DNA of 64,000 nucleotides from Chamaea fasciata (lineage: Eukaryota > Chordata > Aves > Passeriformes > Sylviidae), in the NCBI GenBank assembly GCA_029207755.1, contig JARCOQ010000085.1, positions 124,001-188,000 on the forward strand, in the 5' to 3' direction. The position numbers and the translations under genes are program-made. This document shows, in pieces, positions 1 to 13,680 of this stretch (the stretch's first letter is position 1; each line of letters opens with the position of its first letter). The notes below the pieces were generated by a model. It saw nothing but the letters and a program-made list of their open reading frames with translations, was not told the DNA's origin and searched no databases.

Positions 1-825
1 CAGGGTACTCCCTGGACAGCCAGGGCACCCCAGCGCACCCCCAGGAACACCTAGGGGACAGACAAGGCAGCCCCAGGGACAGCCAGGGCACCCCCTGGGA
101 CACCCAGGGCACCCCCAGGGACACCTAGGGGACAGCCAGGGCACCTTCAGGGACGCCTAGGGGACAGGCAGGGTACCACAGGGACACCTAGGGGACAGCA
201 CGGGCACCCCCAGGACACCTAGTGGACTGCCAGGGCACTCGCAGGGACACCTAGGGGACAGCCAGATCACCCTTGGGACAGCCAGGGCACCCCCAGAGAC
301 GCAAGGACACCCCCAGGGACACATAGGGGACAGCCTGGGCACCCCAGGGACAGCCAGGCACCCCCAGGGAAACCTAGGGGATAGCCAGGGCACCCTAGGG
401 ACAGCCAGGGCACCCCCCAGGGACACCTCGGGGACAGGCAGGGCACCCCCAGGGACACCTAGGGGACAGCCAGGGCACCCCCAGGGACAGGCAGGGCACC
501 CCCAGGGCACCCCAGGGACAGCCAGGGCACCCCAGGGACACCTAGGGCACAGCCAGGAAACCCTAGGGACAGTCAGGGCACCCCCAGCGCACCCCAGGGA
601 CGGCCAGGGCACCCTCAGGGACACCTAGGGGACAGCCAGGGCACCCCAGTGACACCCAGGGGACCCCCAGCGACGCCTAGGAGACAGTCAGGGCACTCCC
701 AGGGACATCTAGGGCACCCCCAGGGACACCTAGGGGACCTCCAGGGCACCCCCAGGGACACCTAGTGGGCAGCCAGGGAACCCCAGTGACACCCAGGGGA
801 CCCCCACCGACACCTAGGGGACAGT
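1..825. repeat. Left-edge array segment before family A
   Basis: Mixed long and short units with no clear long-range partner over most of the stretch. Near 655-700 and 781-845 it carries a recognisable variant block (GGGAACCCCAGTGAC followed by GGGGACCCCC and AGTCAGGGCACTCCC). That block recurs near 5.1, 10.9, 13.7, 14.5, 18.0, 19.0, 20.1, 26.6, 30.8, 38.7, 40.1 and 61.7 kb. The open frames here are repeat-derived and I do not call them as genes. Confidence 0.8.
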
Positions 826-3800
826 CAGGGCACTCCCAGGGACACTCTGGGCACCCCCAGGGACACCTAGAGGACTTCCAGGGAAGCCCCAGGGACAGCC
901 AGGGCACCCCCAGGGACACCTAGGGGACAGCCACGGTACCCCAGGGACACCTAGGGGACACTTAGGGCACCCCAGGGACAGCCAGGGCACCCCCACGGAC
1001 ACCAAGGAGACAGTCAAGGCACCGCAGGGACACCTAGGGGACAACCAGGGCCCCCTAGGGACAGCCAGGGCCCCCCCAGGGAACTTCAGGGACACCTAGG
1101 GGACAGCCAGGACAACGCAGGTACAGCCAGGGCCCCCCCAGGGAACTTCAGGGACACCTAGGGGACAGCCAGGACACCGCAGGTACAGCCAGGGCACCCC
1201 AGGGACACCAATGGGACAGCCAGGGTACCCCCAGGGACACCTAGGGGACATCCAGGGCACCCCCAGGGAAAGCCAGGGCACCCCCTGGGACACCAAAGGG
1301 ACAGCCATGGCACGCCCAAGGACACCTAGGGGACAGCCAGGGCACTCCAGTGACAGACAGGGCACCACCAGGAACTTTTAGGGGACCTCCAGGGCACACC
1401 CAGGGACACCTAGGGGACAGCCAGGGCACCCCCAGGGACACCTAGGGGACAGACAGGGCACCACTGAGACAACTTGGGGACAGCCAGGGCACCCCTCAGG
1501 TACACCAGGGCACCCCCTAGGAAACCTAGGGCACAGCCAGGGCACCCCCAGGGACACCTAGGGGACAGACATGGCGCCCCCAGGGACAGCCAGGGCACCC
1601 CCAGGGACACCTAGGGGACAGCCAGGGCACTCAAGGGACAGCCAGGGCACCCCCAGGGACACCTAGGGGACAGCCAGGGCACCCCCAGGGACTGCCAGGT
1701 AACGCCCATGGACACCTAGGGGACAGGCAGGGCACCAACAGGGACAGCCAGCGCACCCCCAGGGACACCTAGGGGACAGCCAGGGCACTCCAGGAAGAGC
1801 CAAGGCAGCCCAAGGGACACCACGGAGACCGCCAGGGCACCCCTAGGGAGAGCCAGGGCACGCCAAGGGACACCTAGGGAACAGGCAGGGCAACCCCAGG
1901 GACACCAAGGGGACAGCCAGAGCACCACAAGGACAGCCAGGGCACCCCAGGGACAGCCAGGGCACCCCCAGGGACACCTAGGGGACAGCCAGGGCACCCC
2001 AGGGACAGCCAGGGCACCCTCAGGGACACCTAGGGGACAGCCAGGGCACCCCCAGGGTCACCTAGTGGACAGCCAGGGCACCCCCAGGGACAGCCAGGGC
2101 ACCCACAAGGCACTCTCAGGGACAACCAGGGGATCCCCAGGGACACCTAGGGGACAGCCAGGGCACCCCCAGGGACACCAAGCGGACAGCCAGGGCACTC
2201 CAGGGACAGCCAAGTCACCCCCAGGGCACCTTAGGGACACCCAGGGCACCCGCAGGGACACGTAGGGGACAGCCAGGGCACCCCAGGGACAGCCAGGGCA
2301 CCACCAGAGACACCTATCGGACAGCCAGGGCTCCCCCAAGGACACCTAGGGGACAGCCAAGGAACTCCAGTGACACCCTAGGTACCCGCAGGGACACCTA
2401 CGGGACAGCCAGGGTACCCCAAGGAGAGCCAGGGTACCCTCAGGGACACCAAGGGGACAGCCAGGGCACCCTAGGGACAGCCAGGGCAACCCCAGGGACA
2501 CCTCGGGGACAGGCAGGGCACCCCCAGGGACACCAAAGGGGCCGCCAGGGCACTCCAGGGAAAGCCAGGGCACCCCCAGGGACACCTAGGGGACAGGCAG
2601 GGCACCCCCAGGGACACCAAGGGGAAAGCCAGAGCACCCCAAGGACAGCCAGGGCACTTCAGGGACAGCCAGGGCACCTCCAGGGACAGCTAGGGGACAG
2701 CCAGGGTACTCCAGGGACAGCCAGGGCACCCCCAGGGACGCCTAGGGGACAGCCAGCGTACCCCAGAGACACCTAGGGGACAGCCAGAGCACCTCAAGGA
2801 CAGCCAGGGCACCACAGGGACAGCCAGGGCACCACCAGGGACACCTAGGGGACAGCCAGCGTACCCCAGAGACACCTAGGGGACAGCCAGAGCACCCCAA
2901 GGACAGCCAGGGCACCCCAGGGACAGCCAGGGCACCCGAGGGACACCTAGGGGATATCCAGGGCGCCCCAATGGACACCCTGGACACCCCCAGGGACACC
3001 TAGGGGACAGCCAAAGCACCCCAGGGACACCCAGGCACCCCCAGGGCACCCCAGGGACACGCAGGGAACCCCCAGGGCCACGTAGTGGACAGCCAGGGCA
3101 CCCCCAGGGACAGCCAGGGCACCCCCAGGGACAGCTAGGGGACAGCAAGGGCCCCCCCAGGGACACCTAGTGGACCTCCAGGGCACCCCTAAAGACACGT
3201 ACGGGACAGCCAGGAAACCCCAGGGACACCCTGGGCACCCCCAGGGACACCTAGGGGACAGCCAGGGCACTCCCCGGGACACCCTCGGCACCCCCAGGGA
3301 CATTTAGGGGACAGCCAGGGCACCCTAGGGACAGCCAGGGCACGCCAAGGGACACCTAGGAAACAGGCAGGGCACCCCCAGGGACACCTAGGGGGCAGCC
3401 AAGGCAACCCCAGGGAAACCTAGGGGACAGCCAGGGCACCCCAGGGAAACCCAGGGGACAGCCAGGGTACCCCAGAGACACCTAGGGGACAGCCAGAGCA
3501 CCCCAAGGACAACCAGGGCAGCCCAGGGACAGCCAGGGCACCCCAGGGACAGCCAGGGCACCCTCAGGGACACCTAGGGGACAGCCATGGCACCCCCAGG
3601 GACACCTAGTGGACAGCCAGGGCACCCCCAGGGACACCAAGCGGACAGCCAGGGCACTCCAGGGACACCCAGGGCACCCCCAGAGACACCTAGGGGACAG
3701 CCAGGGCACCCCAAGGAGAGCCAGGGTACCCTCAGGGACACCATAGGGACAGCCAGGGTACCCCAGGGACACCAATGGGACAGCCAGGCACCCTAGGGAC

Positions 3801-6643
3801 AGCCAGGGCACCCCAGGGACAGCCAGGGCACCCGAGGGACACCCAGGCACCCCCAGGGCACCCCAGGGACACCCAGGGAACCCCCAGGGCCACGTAGGGG
3901 ACAGTCAGGGCACCCCCAAAAACAGCCAGGGCACCCCTAGGGCCCCCAGGGACACCCAGGGCACCCCAGGGACACGTAGGGGACAGCCAGGTCACCCCCA
4001 GGGACAGCCAGGGCACCACCAGGGACAGCTAGGGGACAGCCAGGGCCCCCCCAGGGACCCCTAGTGGACCTCCAGGGCACCCCTAAAGACACGTACGGGA
4101 CAGCCAGGAAACCCCAGGGACACCCTGGGCACCCCCAGGGACACCTAGGGGACAGCCAGAGCACCCCAAGGACAACCAGGGCACCCGCAGGGACACCTAG
4201 AGGGCAGCCAAGGCAACCCCAGGGAAACCTAGCGAACAGCCAGGGCACCCCAGGGACACCCAGGGGACAGCCAGGGTACCCCAGTGACACCTAGGGGACA
4301 GACAGAGCACCCCAAGGATAGCCAGGGCACCCCCAGGGACACCTAGGGGACAGCCAGGGTATCCCAGAGACACCTAGGGGACAGCCAGAGCACCCCAAGG
4401 ACAGCCAGGGCACTCCAGGGACAGCCAGAGCACCCCAGGGACACTTAGGGGAAAGCCAGGGCACTCCAGGGACAGCCAGGGCACCCCCAGAGACACCTAG
4501 GGGACAGCCAGTGCACCCCAGAGACACCTAGGGGACAGCCAGAGCACCCCAAGGACAGCCAGGGCACTCCAGGGACAGCCAGAGCACCCCAGGGACACTT
4601 AGGGGAAAGCCAGGGCACTCCAGGGACAGCCAGGGCACCCCCAGACACACCTAGGAGTTATCCAGGGCACTCCCAGAGACACCCTAGACACCACCAGGGA
4701 CACCTAGGGGACAGCCAGGGCACCCCAGGGATACCCAGGCACCCCCAGGGCACCCCAGGGACACCCAGGGAACCCCCAGGCCCACGTAGGGGACAGCCAG
4801 GGCACCCCCAAAGACAGCCAGGGCACCCCCAGGGACACGTAGGGGACAGCCAGGGCCCCCCCAGAGACACCTAGGGGACCTCCAGGGCACCCCTAGGGAC
4901 ACGTACGGGACAGCCAGGGAACCCCAGGGACACCCAGGGCACCCCCAGGGACACCTAGGGGACAGCCAGGGCACCCTAGGGACAGCCAGGGCACCCTCAG
5001 GTACACCAGGGCACCCCCAGGGACACCTAGGGGACAGCCAAGGCTCCACAGGGGCAGACAGGGCACTTCCAGGGACACCTAGGGCACAGCCAGGGCACCC
5101 CCAGGGACACTTAGGGGACAGCCACGGAATCCCAGTGACACCCTGGGGACCCCCAGCGACACCTAGGGGACCGTCAGGTCACTCCCTGGGACACCCCGGG
5201 CACCCCTAGGGACACCTACGGGACAGCCAGGGCACTCCAGGGGCAGCCAGGGCACCCCACGGACACCTAGGGGACAGCCAGAGCACCCCAAGGACAGCCA
5301 GGGCACCCCAGGGACAGCCAGGGCACCCCCAGGGACACCTAGGGGATATCCAGGGCACCCCCAGGGACACCCTGGACACCCCCAGGGACACCTAGGGGAC
5401 AGCCAGGGCACCGCAGGGACACCCAGGCACCCCCAGGGCACCACAGGGATACCCATGGCACCCCCAGGGACAGCTAGGGGACAGCCAGGGCACCCCCAGG
5501 AACACTAAGGGGACAGCCAGGGCAATCCAGGGAGAGCCAAGTCACCCCCAGGGCAACCCAGGGACACCCAGGCCACCCCCAGGCACATGTAGGGGAGAGC
5601 CAGGGCACCCCAGGGATAGCCAGGGTACCCCCAGGGACACCTAGGGGACAGCCAGGGCACCCCAGGGACAGCCAGGGCACACCCAGAGCACCCCAGGGAC
5701 ACCCAGGGCACACCCAGGGCCACGCAGGGGACAGCCAGGGCACACCCAAAGACAGCCAGGGCACCCCCAGGGCCCCCAGGGACACCCAGGGCACCTCAGG
5801 GACACGTAGGGGACAGCCAGGGCACCCTAGAGACAGACAGGGCACCCTAGGGACAGCCAGGGCAGCCCCAGGGACACCGAGGGCACAGCCAGGGCACCCT
5901 CAGGGACACCTAGGGGAGAGGCAGGGCACCCCAGGGACACCTAGGGCACACCCAGGGAGCCTCACAAACACCTAGGGGACAGCCAGGGCACCCCCAGGGA
6001 CACCTAGGGGACAGGCAGGGCACCCCAGGGACACCTAGCGTACAGCCAGGGCACCCCCAGGGACACCAAAGGGGCAGCCAGGGCACCCCCAGGGACACCC
6101 AGGGCACCCCCAGGGACACCTAGGGGACAGCCATGGCACCCCAGGGGACAGCCAGGGCACCCCCAGGGACACCTAGGGGACCTCCAGGGCACCCCCAGGG
6201 ACACCCTGGGCACCCCCGGGATACCCAGGGCACCCCCAGGGACACCTAGGGGACAGCCAGGGCACGACAGGGACACCCAGGGAACCCCCAGGGACACCTA
6301 GGGCACAGCCAGGGTACCCCAGGGACACCAGGGCACCCCCAGGGACAGCAAGGGGACAGCCAGAGCACCCCAAGGACAGCCAGGGCACCCCCAGGGACAC
6401 CTAGGGGACAGCCAGGGTACCCCAGGGACACCTAGGGGACAGCCAGAGCACCCCAAGGAAAGCCAGGACGCCCCAGGGACACCCAGGCCACCCCCAAGGA
6501 CACCTAGGGGACCTCCAGGGCACCCCCAGTGACACCCGTGGCACCCTCATGGGACAACCAGGACACCCCCTGGGCCACGTAGGGGACAGCCAGTGCACCC
6601 CCAGGGACAGCCAGGGCACCCCCAGGGACACCTAGTGGGCAGC
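826..6643. repeat. Higher-order repeat A, copy 1 (5,818 bp)
   Basis: Position 826 onward recurs at a constant offset of 5,818 bp from 6644, in the same orientation. The match holds to about 6627, just before copy 2 starts, so the two copies are head to tail. The left junction lies in the shared string CAGGGCACTCCC. Inside the copy there is a further 0.8-0.9 kb periodicity between about 3.0 and 5.05 kb. Confidence 0.95.
3029..5050. repeat. Nested sub-repeats of 0.8-0.9 kb inside family A
   Basis: The landmark ACCCAGGCACCCCCAGGG occurs at 3029, 3841 and 4733 (spacings 812 and 892). A second landmark ending GACACGTACGGGACAG occurs at about 3191, 4085 and 4895 (spacings 894 and 810). The unequal spacings show an insertion or deletion of about 82 bp between subcopies. 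The same three subcopies recur in copy 2 at 8847, 9659 and 10551. The first landmark also marks family H. Confidence 0.85.
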
Positions 6644-9600
6644 CAGGGCACTCCCAGGGACACTCTGGGCACCCCCAGGGACACCTAGAGGACTTCCAGG
6701 GAAGCCCCAGGGACAGCCAGGGCACCCCCAGGGACACCTAGGGGACAGCCACGGTACCCCAGGGACACCTAGGGGACACTTAGGGCACCCCAGGGACAGC
6801 CAGGGCACCCCCACGGACACCAAGGAGACAGTCAAGGCACCGCAGGGACACCTAGGGGACAACCAGGGCCCCCTAGGGACAGCCAGGGCCCCCCCAGGGA
6901 ACTTCAGGGACACCTAGGGGACAGCCAGGACAACGCAGGTACAGCCAGGGCCCCCCCAGGGAACTTCAGGGACACCTAGGGGACAGCCAGGACACCGCAG
7001 GTACAGCCAGGGCACCCCAGGGACACCAATGGGACAGCCAGGGTACCCCCAGGGACACCTAGGGGACATCCAGGGCACCCCCAGGGAAAGCCAGGGCACC
7101 CCCTGGGACACCAAAGGGACAGCCATGGCACGCCCAAGGACACCTAGGGGACAGCCAGGGCACTCCAGTGACAGACAGGGCACCACCAGGAACTTTTAGG
7201 GGACCTCCAGGGCACACCCAGGGACACCTAGGGGACAGCCAGGGCACCCCCAGGGACACCTAGGGGACAGACAGGGCACCACTGAGACAACTTGGGGACA
7301 GCCAGGGCACCCCTCAGGTACACCAGGGCACCCCCTAGGAAACCTAGGGCACAGCCAGGGCACCCCCAGGGACACCTAGGGGACAGACATGGCGCCCCCA
7401 GGGACAGCCAGGGCACCCCCAGGGACACCTAGGGGACAGCCAGGGCACTCAAGGGACAGCCAGGGCACCCCCAGGGACACCTAGGGGACAGCCAGGGCAC
7501 CCCCAGGGACTGCCAGGTAACGCCCATGGACACCTAGGGGACAGGCAGGGCACCAACAGGGACAGCCAGCGCACCCCCAGGGACACCTAGGGGACAGCCA
7601 GGGCACTCCAGGAAGAGCCAAGGCAGCCCAAGGGACACCACGGAGACCGCCAGGGCACCCCTAGGGAGAGCCAGGGCACGCCAAGGGACACCTAGGGAAC
7701 AGGCAGGGCAACCCCAGGGACACCAAGGGGACAGCCAGAGCACCACAAGGACAGCCAGGGCACCCCAGGGACAGCCAGGGCACCCCCAGGGACACCTAGG
7801 GGACAGCCAGGGCACCCCAGGGACAGCCAGGGCACCCTCAGGGACACCTAGGGGACAGCCAGGGCACCCCCAGGGTCACCTAGTGGACAGCCAGGGCACC
7901 CCCAGGGACAGCCAGGGCACCCACAAGGCACTCTCAGGGACAACCAGGGGATCCCCAGGGACACCTAGGGGACAGCCAGGGCACCCCCAGGGACACCAAG
8001 CGGACAGCCAGGGCACTCCAGGGACAGCCAAGTCACCCCCAGGGCACCTTAGGGACACCCAGGGCACCCGCAGGGACACGTAGGGGACAGCCAGGGCACC
8101 CCAGGGACAGCCAGGGCACCACCAGAGACACCTATCGGACAGCCAGGGCTCCCCCAAGGACACCTAGGGGACAGCCAAGGAACTCCAGTGACACCCTAGG
8201 TACCCGCAGGGACACCTACGGGACAGCCAGGGTACCCCAAGGAGAGCCAGGGTACCCTCAGGGACACCAAGGGGACAGCCAGGGCACCCTAGGGACAGCC
8301 AGGGCAACCCCAGGGACACCTCGGGGACAGGCAGGGCACCCCCAGGGACACCAAAGGGGCCGCCAGGGCACTCCAGGGAAAGCCAGGGCACCCCCAGGGA
8401 CACCTAGGGGACAGGCAGGGCACCCCCAGGGACACCAAGGGGAAAGCCAGAGCACCCCAAGGACAGCCAGGGCACTTCAGGGACAGCCAGGGCACCTCCA
8501 GGGACAGCTAGGGGACAGCCAGGGTACTCCAGGGACAGCCAGGGCACCCCCAGGGACGCCTAGGGGACAGCCAGCGTACCCCAGAGACACCTAGGGGACA
8601 GCCAGAGCACCTCAAGGACAGCCAGGGCACCACAGGGACAGCCAGGGCACCACCAGGGACACCTAGGGGACAGCCAGCGTACCCCAGAGACACCTAGGGG
8701 ACAGCCAGAGCACCCCAAGGACAGCCAGGGCACCCCAGGGACAGCCAGGGCACCCGAGGGACACCTAGGGGATATCCAGGGCGCCCCAATGGACACCCTG
8801 GACACCCCCAGGGACACCTAGGGGACAGCCAAAGCACCCCAGGGACACCCAGGCACCCCCAGGGCACCCCAGGGACACGCAGGGAACCCCCAGGGCCACG
8901 TAGTGGACAGCCAGGGCACCCCCAGGGACAGCCAGGGCACCCCCAGGGACAGCTAGGGGACAGCAAGGGCCCCCCCAGGGACACCTAGTGGACCTCCAGG
9001 GCACCCCTAAAGACACGTACGGGACAGCCAGGAAACCCCAGGGACACCCTGGGCACCCCCAGGGACACCTAGGGGACAGCCAGGGCACTCCCCGGGACAC
9101 CCTCGGCACCCCCAGGGACATTTAGGGGACAGCCAGGGCACCCTAGGGACAGCCAGGGCACGCCAAGGGACACCTAGGAAACAGGCAGGGCACCCCCAGG
9201 GACACCTAGGGGGCAGCCAAGGCAACCCCAGGGAAACCTAGGGGACAGCCAGGGCACCCCAGGGAAACCCAGGGGACAGCCAGGGTACCCCAGAGACACC
9301 TAGGGGACAGCCAGAGCACCCCAAGGACAACCAGGGCAGCCCAGGGACAGCCAGGGCACCCCAGGGACAGCCAGGGCACCCTCAGGGACACCTAGGGGAC
9401 AGCCATGGCACCCCCAGGGACACCTAGTGGACAGCCAGGGCACCCCCAGGGACACCAAGCGGACAGCCAGGGCACTCCAGGGACACCCAGGGCACCCCCA
9501 GAGACACCTAGGGGACAGCCAGGGCACCCCAAGGAGAGCCAGGGTACCCTCAGGGACACCATAGGGACAGCCAGGGTACCCCAGGGACACCAATGGGACA

Positions 9601-12393
9601 GCCAGGCACCCTAGGGACAGCCAGGGCACCCCAGGGACAGCCAGGGCACCCGAGGGACACCCAGGCACCCCCAGGGCACCCCAGGGACACCCAGGGAACC
9701 CCCAGGGCCACGTAGGGGACAGTCAGGGCACCCCCAAAAACAGCCAGGGCACCCCTAGGGCCCCCAGGGACACCCAGGGCACCCCAGGGACACGTAGGGG
9801 ACAGCCAGGTCACCCCCAGGGACAGCCAGGGCACCACCAGGGACAGCTAGGGGACAGCCAGGGCCCCCCCAGGGACCCCTAGTGGACCTCCAGGGCACCC
9901 CTAAAGACACGTACGGGACAGCCAGGAAACCCCAGGGACACCCTGGGCACCCCCAGGGACACCTAGGGGACAGCCAGAGCACCCCAAGGACAACCAGGGC
10001 ACCCGCAGGGACACCTAGAGGGCAGCCAAGGCAACCCCAGGGAAACCTAGCGAACAGCCAGGGCACCCCAGGGACACCTAGGGGACAGCCAGGGTACCCC
10101 AGTGACACCTAGGGGACAGACAGAGCACCCCAAGGATAGCCAGGGCACCCCCAGGGACACCTAGGGGACAGCCAGGGTATCCCAGAGACACCTAGGGGAC
10201 AGCCAGAGCACCCCAAGGACAGCCAGGGCACTCCAGGGACAGCCAGAGCACCCCAGGGACACTTAGGGGAAAGCCAGGGCACTCCAGGGACAGCCAGGGC
10301 ACCCCCAGAGACACCTAGGGGACAGCCAGTGCACCCCAGAGACACCTAGGGGACAGCCAGAGCACCCCAAGGACAGCCAGGGCACTCCAGGGACAGCCAG
10401 AGCACCCCAGGGACACTTAGGGGAAAGCCAGGGCACTCCAGGGACAGCCAGGGCACCCCCAGACACACCTAGGAGTTATCCAGGGCACTCCCAGAGACAC
10501 CCTAGACACCACCAGGGACACCTAGGGGACAGCCAGGGCACCCCAGGGATACCCAAGCACCCCCAGGGCACCCCAGGGACACCCAGGGAACCCCCAGGCC
10601 CACGTAGGGGACAGCCAGGGCACCCCCAAAGACATCCAGGGCACCCCCAGGGACACGTAGGGGACAGCCAGGGCCCCCCCAGAGACACCTAGGGGACCTC
10701 CAGGGCACCCCTAGGGACACGTACGGGACAGCCAGGGAACCCCAGGGACACCCAGGGCACCCCCAGGGACACCTAGGGGACAGCCAGGGCACCCTAGGGA
10801 CAGCCAGGGCACCCTCAGGTACACCAGGGCACCCCCAGGGACACCTAGGGGACAGCCAAGGCTCCACAGGGGCAGACAGGGCACTTCCAGGGACACCTAG
10901 GGCACAGCCAGGGCACCCCCAGGGACACTTAGGGGACAGCCACGGAATCCCAGTGACACCCTGGGGACCCCCAGCGACACCTAGGGGACCGTCAGGTCAC
11001 TCCCTGGGACACCCCGGGCACCCCTAGGGACACCTACGGGACAGCCAGAGCACCCCAAGGACAGCCAGGGCACCCCAGGGACAGCCAGGGCACCCCCAGG
11101 GACACCTAGGGGATATCCAGGGCACCCCCAGGGACACCCTGGACACCCCCAGGGACACCTAGGGGACAGCCAGGGCACCGCAGGGACACCCAGGCACCCC
11201 CAGGCACCACAGGGATACCCATGGCACCCCCAGGGACAGCTAGGGGACAGCCAGGGCACCCCCAGGAACACTAAGGGGACAGCCAGGGCAATCCAGGGAG
11301 AGCCAAGTCACCCCCAGGGCAACCCAGGGACACCCAGGCCACCCCCAGGCACATGTAGGGGAGAGCCAGGGCACCCCAGGGATAGCCAGGGTACCCCCAG
11401 GGACACCTAGGGGACAGCCAGGGCACCCCAGGGACAGCCAGGGCACACCCAGAGCACCCCAGGGACACCCAGGGCACACCCAGGGCCACGCAGGGGACAG
11501 CCAGGGCACACCCAAAGACAGCCAGGGCACCCCCAGGGCCCCCAGGGACACCCAGGGCACCTCAGGGACACGTAGGGGACAGCCAGGGCACCCTAGAGAC
11601 AGACAGGGCACCCTAGGGACAGCCAGGGCAGCCCCAGGGACACCGAGGGCACAGCCAGGGCACCCTCAGGGACACCTAGGGGAGAGGCAGGGCACCCCAG
11701 GGACACCTAGGGCACACCCAGGGAGCCTCACAAACACCTAGGGGACAGCCAGGGCACCCCCAGGGACACCTAGGGGACAGGCAGGGCACCCCAGGGACAC
11801 CTAGCGTACAGCCAGGGCACCCCCAGGGACACCAAAGGGGCAGCCAGGGCACCCCCAGGGACACCCAGGGCACCCCCAGGGACACCTAGGGGACAGCCAT
11901 GGCACCCCAGGGGACAGCCAGGGCACCCCCAGGGACACCTAGGGGACCTCCAGGGCACCCCCAGGGACACCCTGGGCACCCCCGGGATACCCAGGGCACC
12001 CCCAGGGACACCTAGGGGACAGCCAGGGCACGACAGGGACACCCAGGGAACCCCCAGGGACACCTAGGGCACAGCCAGGGTACCCCAGGGACACCAGGGC
12101 ACCCCCAGGGACAGCAAGGGGACAGCCAGAGCACCCCAAGGACAGCCAGGGCACCCCCAGGGACACCTAGGGGACAGCCAGGGTACCCCAGGGACACCTA
12201 GGGGACAGCCAGAGCACCCCAAGGAAAGCCAGGACGCCCCAGGGACACCCAGGCCACCCCCAAGGACACCTAGGGGACCTCCAGGGCACCCCCAGTGACA
12301 CCCGTGGCACCCCCATGGGACAACCAGGACACCCCCTGGGCCACGTAGGGGACAGCCAGTGCACCCCCAGGGACAGCCAGGGCACCCCCAGGG
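6644..12393. repeat. Higher-order repeat A, copy 2 (about 5,750 bp)
   Basis: This copy follows copy 1 at +5,818 until 11048. It then lacks 51 bp corresponding to 5231-5281, and lacks one further G near 11,203, so the offset becomes 5,766. The substitutions I noticed are few: near 10078 (CCCAGGGG in copy 1, CCTAGGGG here), near 10556, near 10634 and near 12311. Similarity to copy 1 stops at 12393, after CCCAGGG, where copy 1 passes into its junction. Identity this high means a very recent duplication or an assembly duplication. Confidence 0.94.
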
Positions 12394-12720
12394 CACACCA
12401 GGGACACCCAGGGCACCCCAGGGACACGTAGGGGACAGCCAGTGCACCCCCAGGGTCAGTCAGGGCACTCCCAGGGACACCCTGGGCACCCCCAGGGATA
12501 CCCAGGGCACCCCCAGGGACACCTAGAGGACAGCCAGGGAATCCCCAGGGACAGCCAGGGCACACCCAGGGACACCTAGGGGACAGCCAGGGTACCCTAG
12601 GGACAGCCAGGGCTCCCCCAGGGACACCTAGGGGACAGCCAGGGAACCCCAGTGACACACTGGGCACCCCCAGGGACACCTAGGGGACAGCCAGGGCACC
12701 CCCAGGGACACCTAGGGGAC
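11915..12720. repeat. Block B, copy 1 (tail of A copy 2 plus its right flank)
   Basis: This stretch matches 31004-31745 at an offset of 19,089 bp up to about 12.45 kb, and 19,047 bp beyond, where the distant copy lacks 42 bp. It crosses the right end of A copy 2 at 12393. The distant copy therefore derives from the continuous arrangement found here rather than from the A1/A2 junction. Confidence 0.85.
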
Positions 12721-13680
12721 AGCCAGGGCACCCCCAGGGACACCTAGGGGACTGCAAGGGCACCCCAGGGACAGCGAGGGCACAGCCAGGGCACCCCCAG
12801 GGACACCAATAAGACAGCCAAGGCAACCCAAGGGAAAAACAAGGCACGCCCAGGGACACCTAGGGGACCTCCAGGGCACCCGCAGGGACACCTAGGAGAC
12901 AGCCAGGGCACCCACAGGGACACCTAGGGGACAGCCAGGGCACTCCCAGGGACACCCTGGGCACCCTCAGGGACACCTAGCGGACCTCCAGGGCACCCCC
13001 TGGGACAGCCAGGGCCCCCCAGGGACACCAAGGGGACAGCCAGAGCACCCCAAGGACAGCCACGGCACCCCCAGGGACTCCTAGGAGACAGCCAGGGCGC
13101 CTCCAGGGACACGAAGGGCACAGCCAGGGCACCCCCAGGGACACCCTGGGCATCCCCAGGGAAACAAAGGGGACGGCCAGGGCATACCCAGGGACACCAA
13201 GGGGACAGCAAGGGAAACTTGGGGACAGCCAGGGCACGCCCAGGGACACCTAAGGGACAGCCAGTGCACCCCCAGGGACACCTAGGAGACAGCCAGGGCA
13301 CCGCCAGGGACACCTAGGGGACAGCCAGGGCACCCCAAGGGACACCTAAGGGACAGCCAGTGCACCCCCAGGGACACCTAGGAGACAGCCAGGGCACCCC
13401 AGGGACACCTAGGGGAAAGCCAGAGCACCCCAAGGAAAGCCCGGGCACACCCAGGGACACATAGGGGACAGCCAGGGAACCCCCAGGGACACCTAGGAAA
13501 CAGCCAGGGCACCCCCAGGGCACTCCAGGGACAGCCAGGGCACCCCCAGGGACACCTAGGGCACAGCCAGGGCACCCCCAGGGACACCTAGGGGAACGGC
13601 AGGGCACCCACAGGGACAGCCAGGGCTCCCCCAGGGACAGCCAGGGCACCCCCAGGGACACCTAGGGGACAGCCAGGGAA
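12721..13680. repeat. Array segment with no resolved long-range copy
   Basis: Ordinary long and short units with many private variants. Near 12802 it holds an aberrant form of the A-rich marker module (CACCAATAAGACAGCC, then AAGGGAAAAACAAGG) that is otherwise found only at 21.4-36.6 kb and at 62 kb. No gene is seen. Confidence 0.75.
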
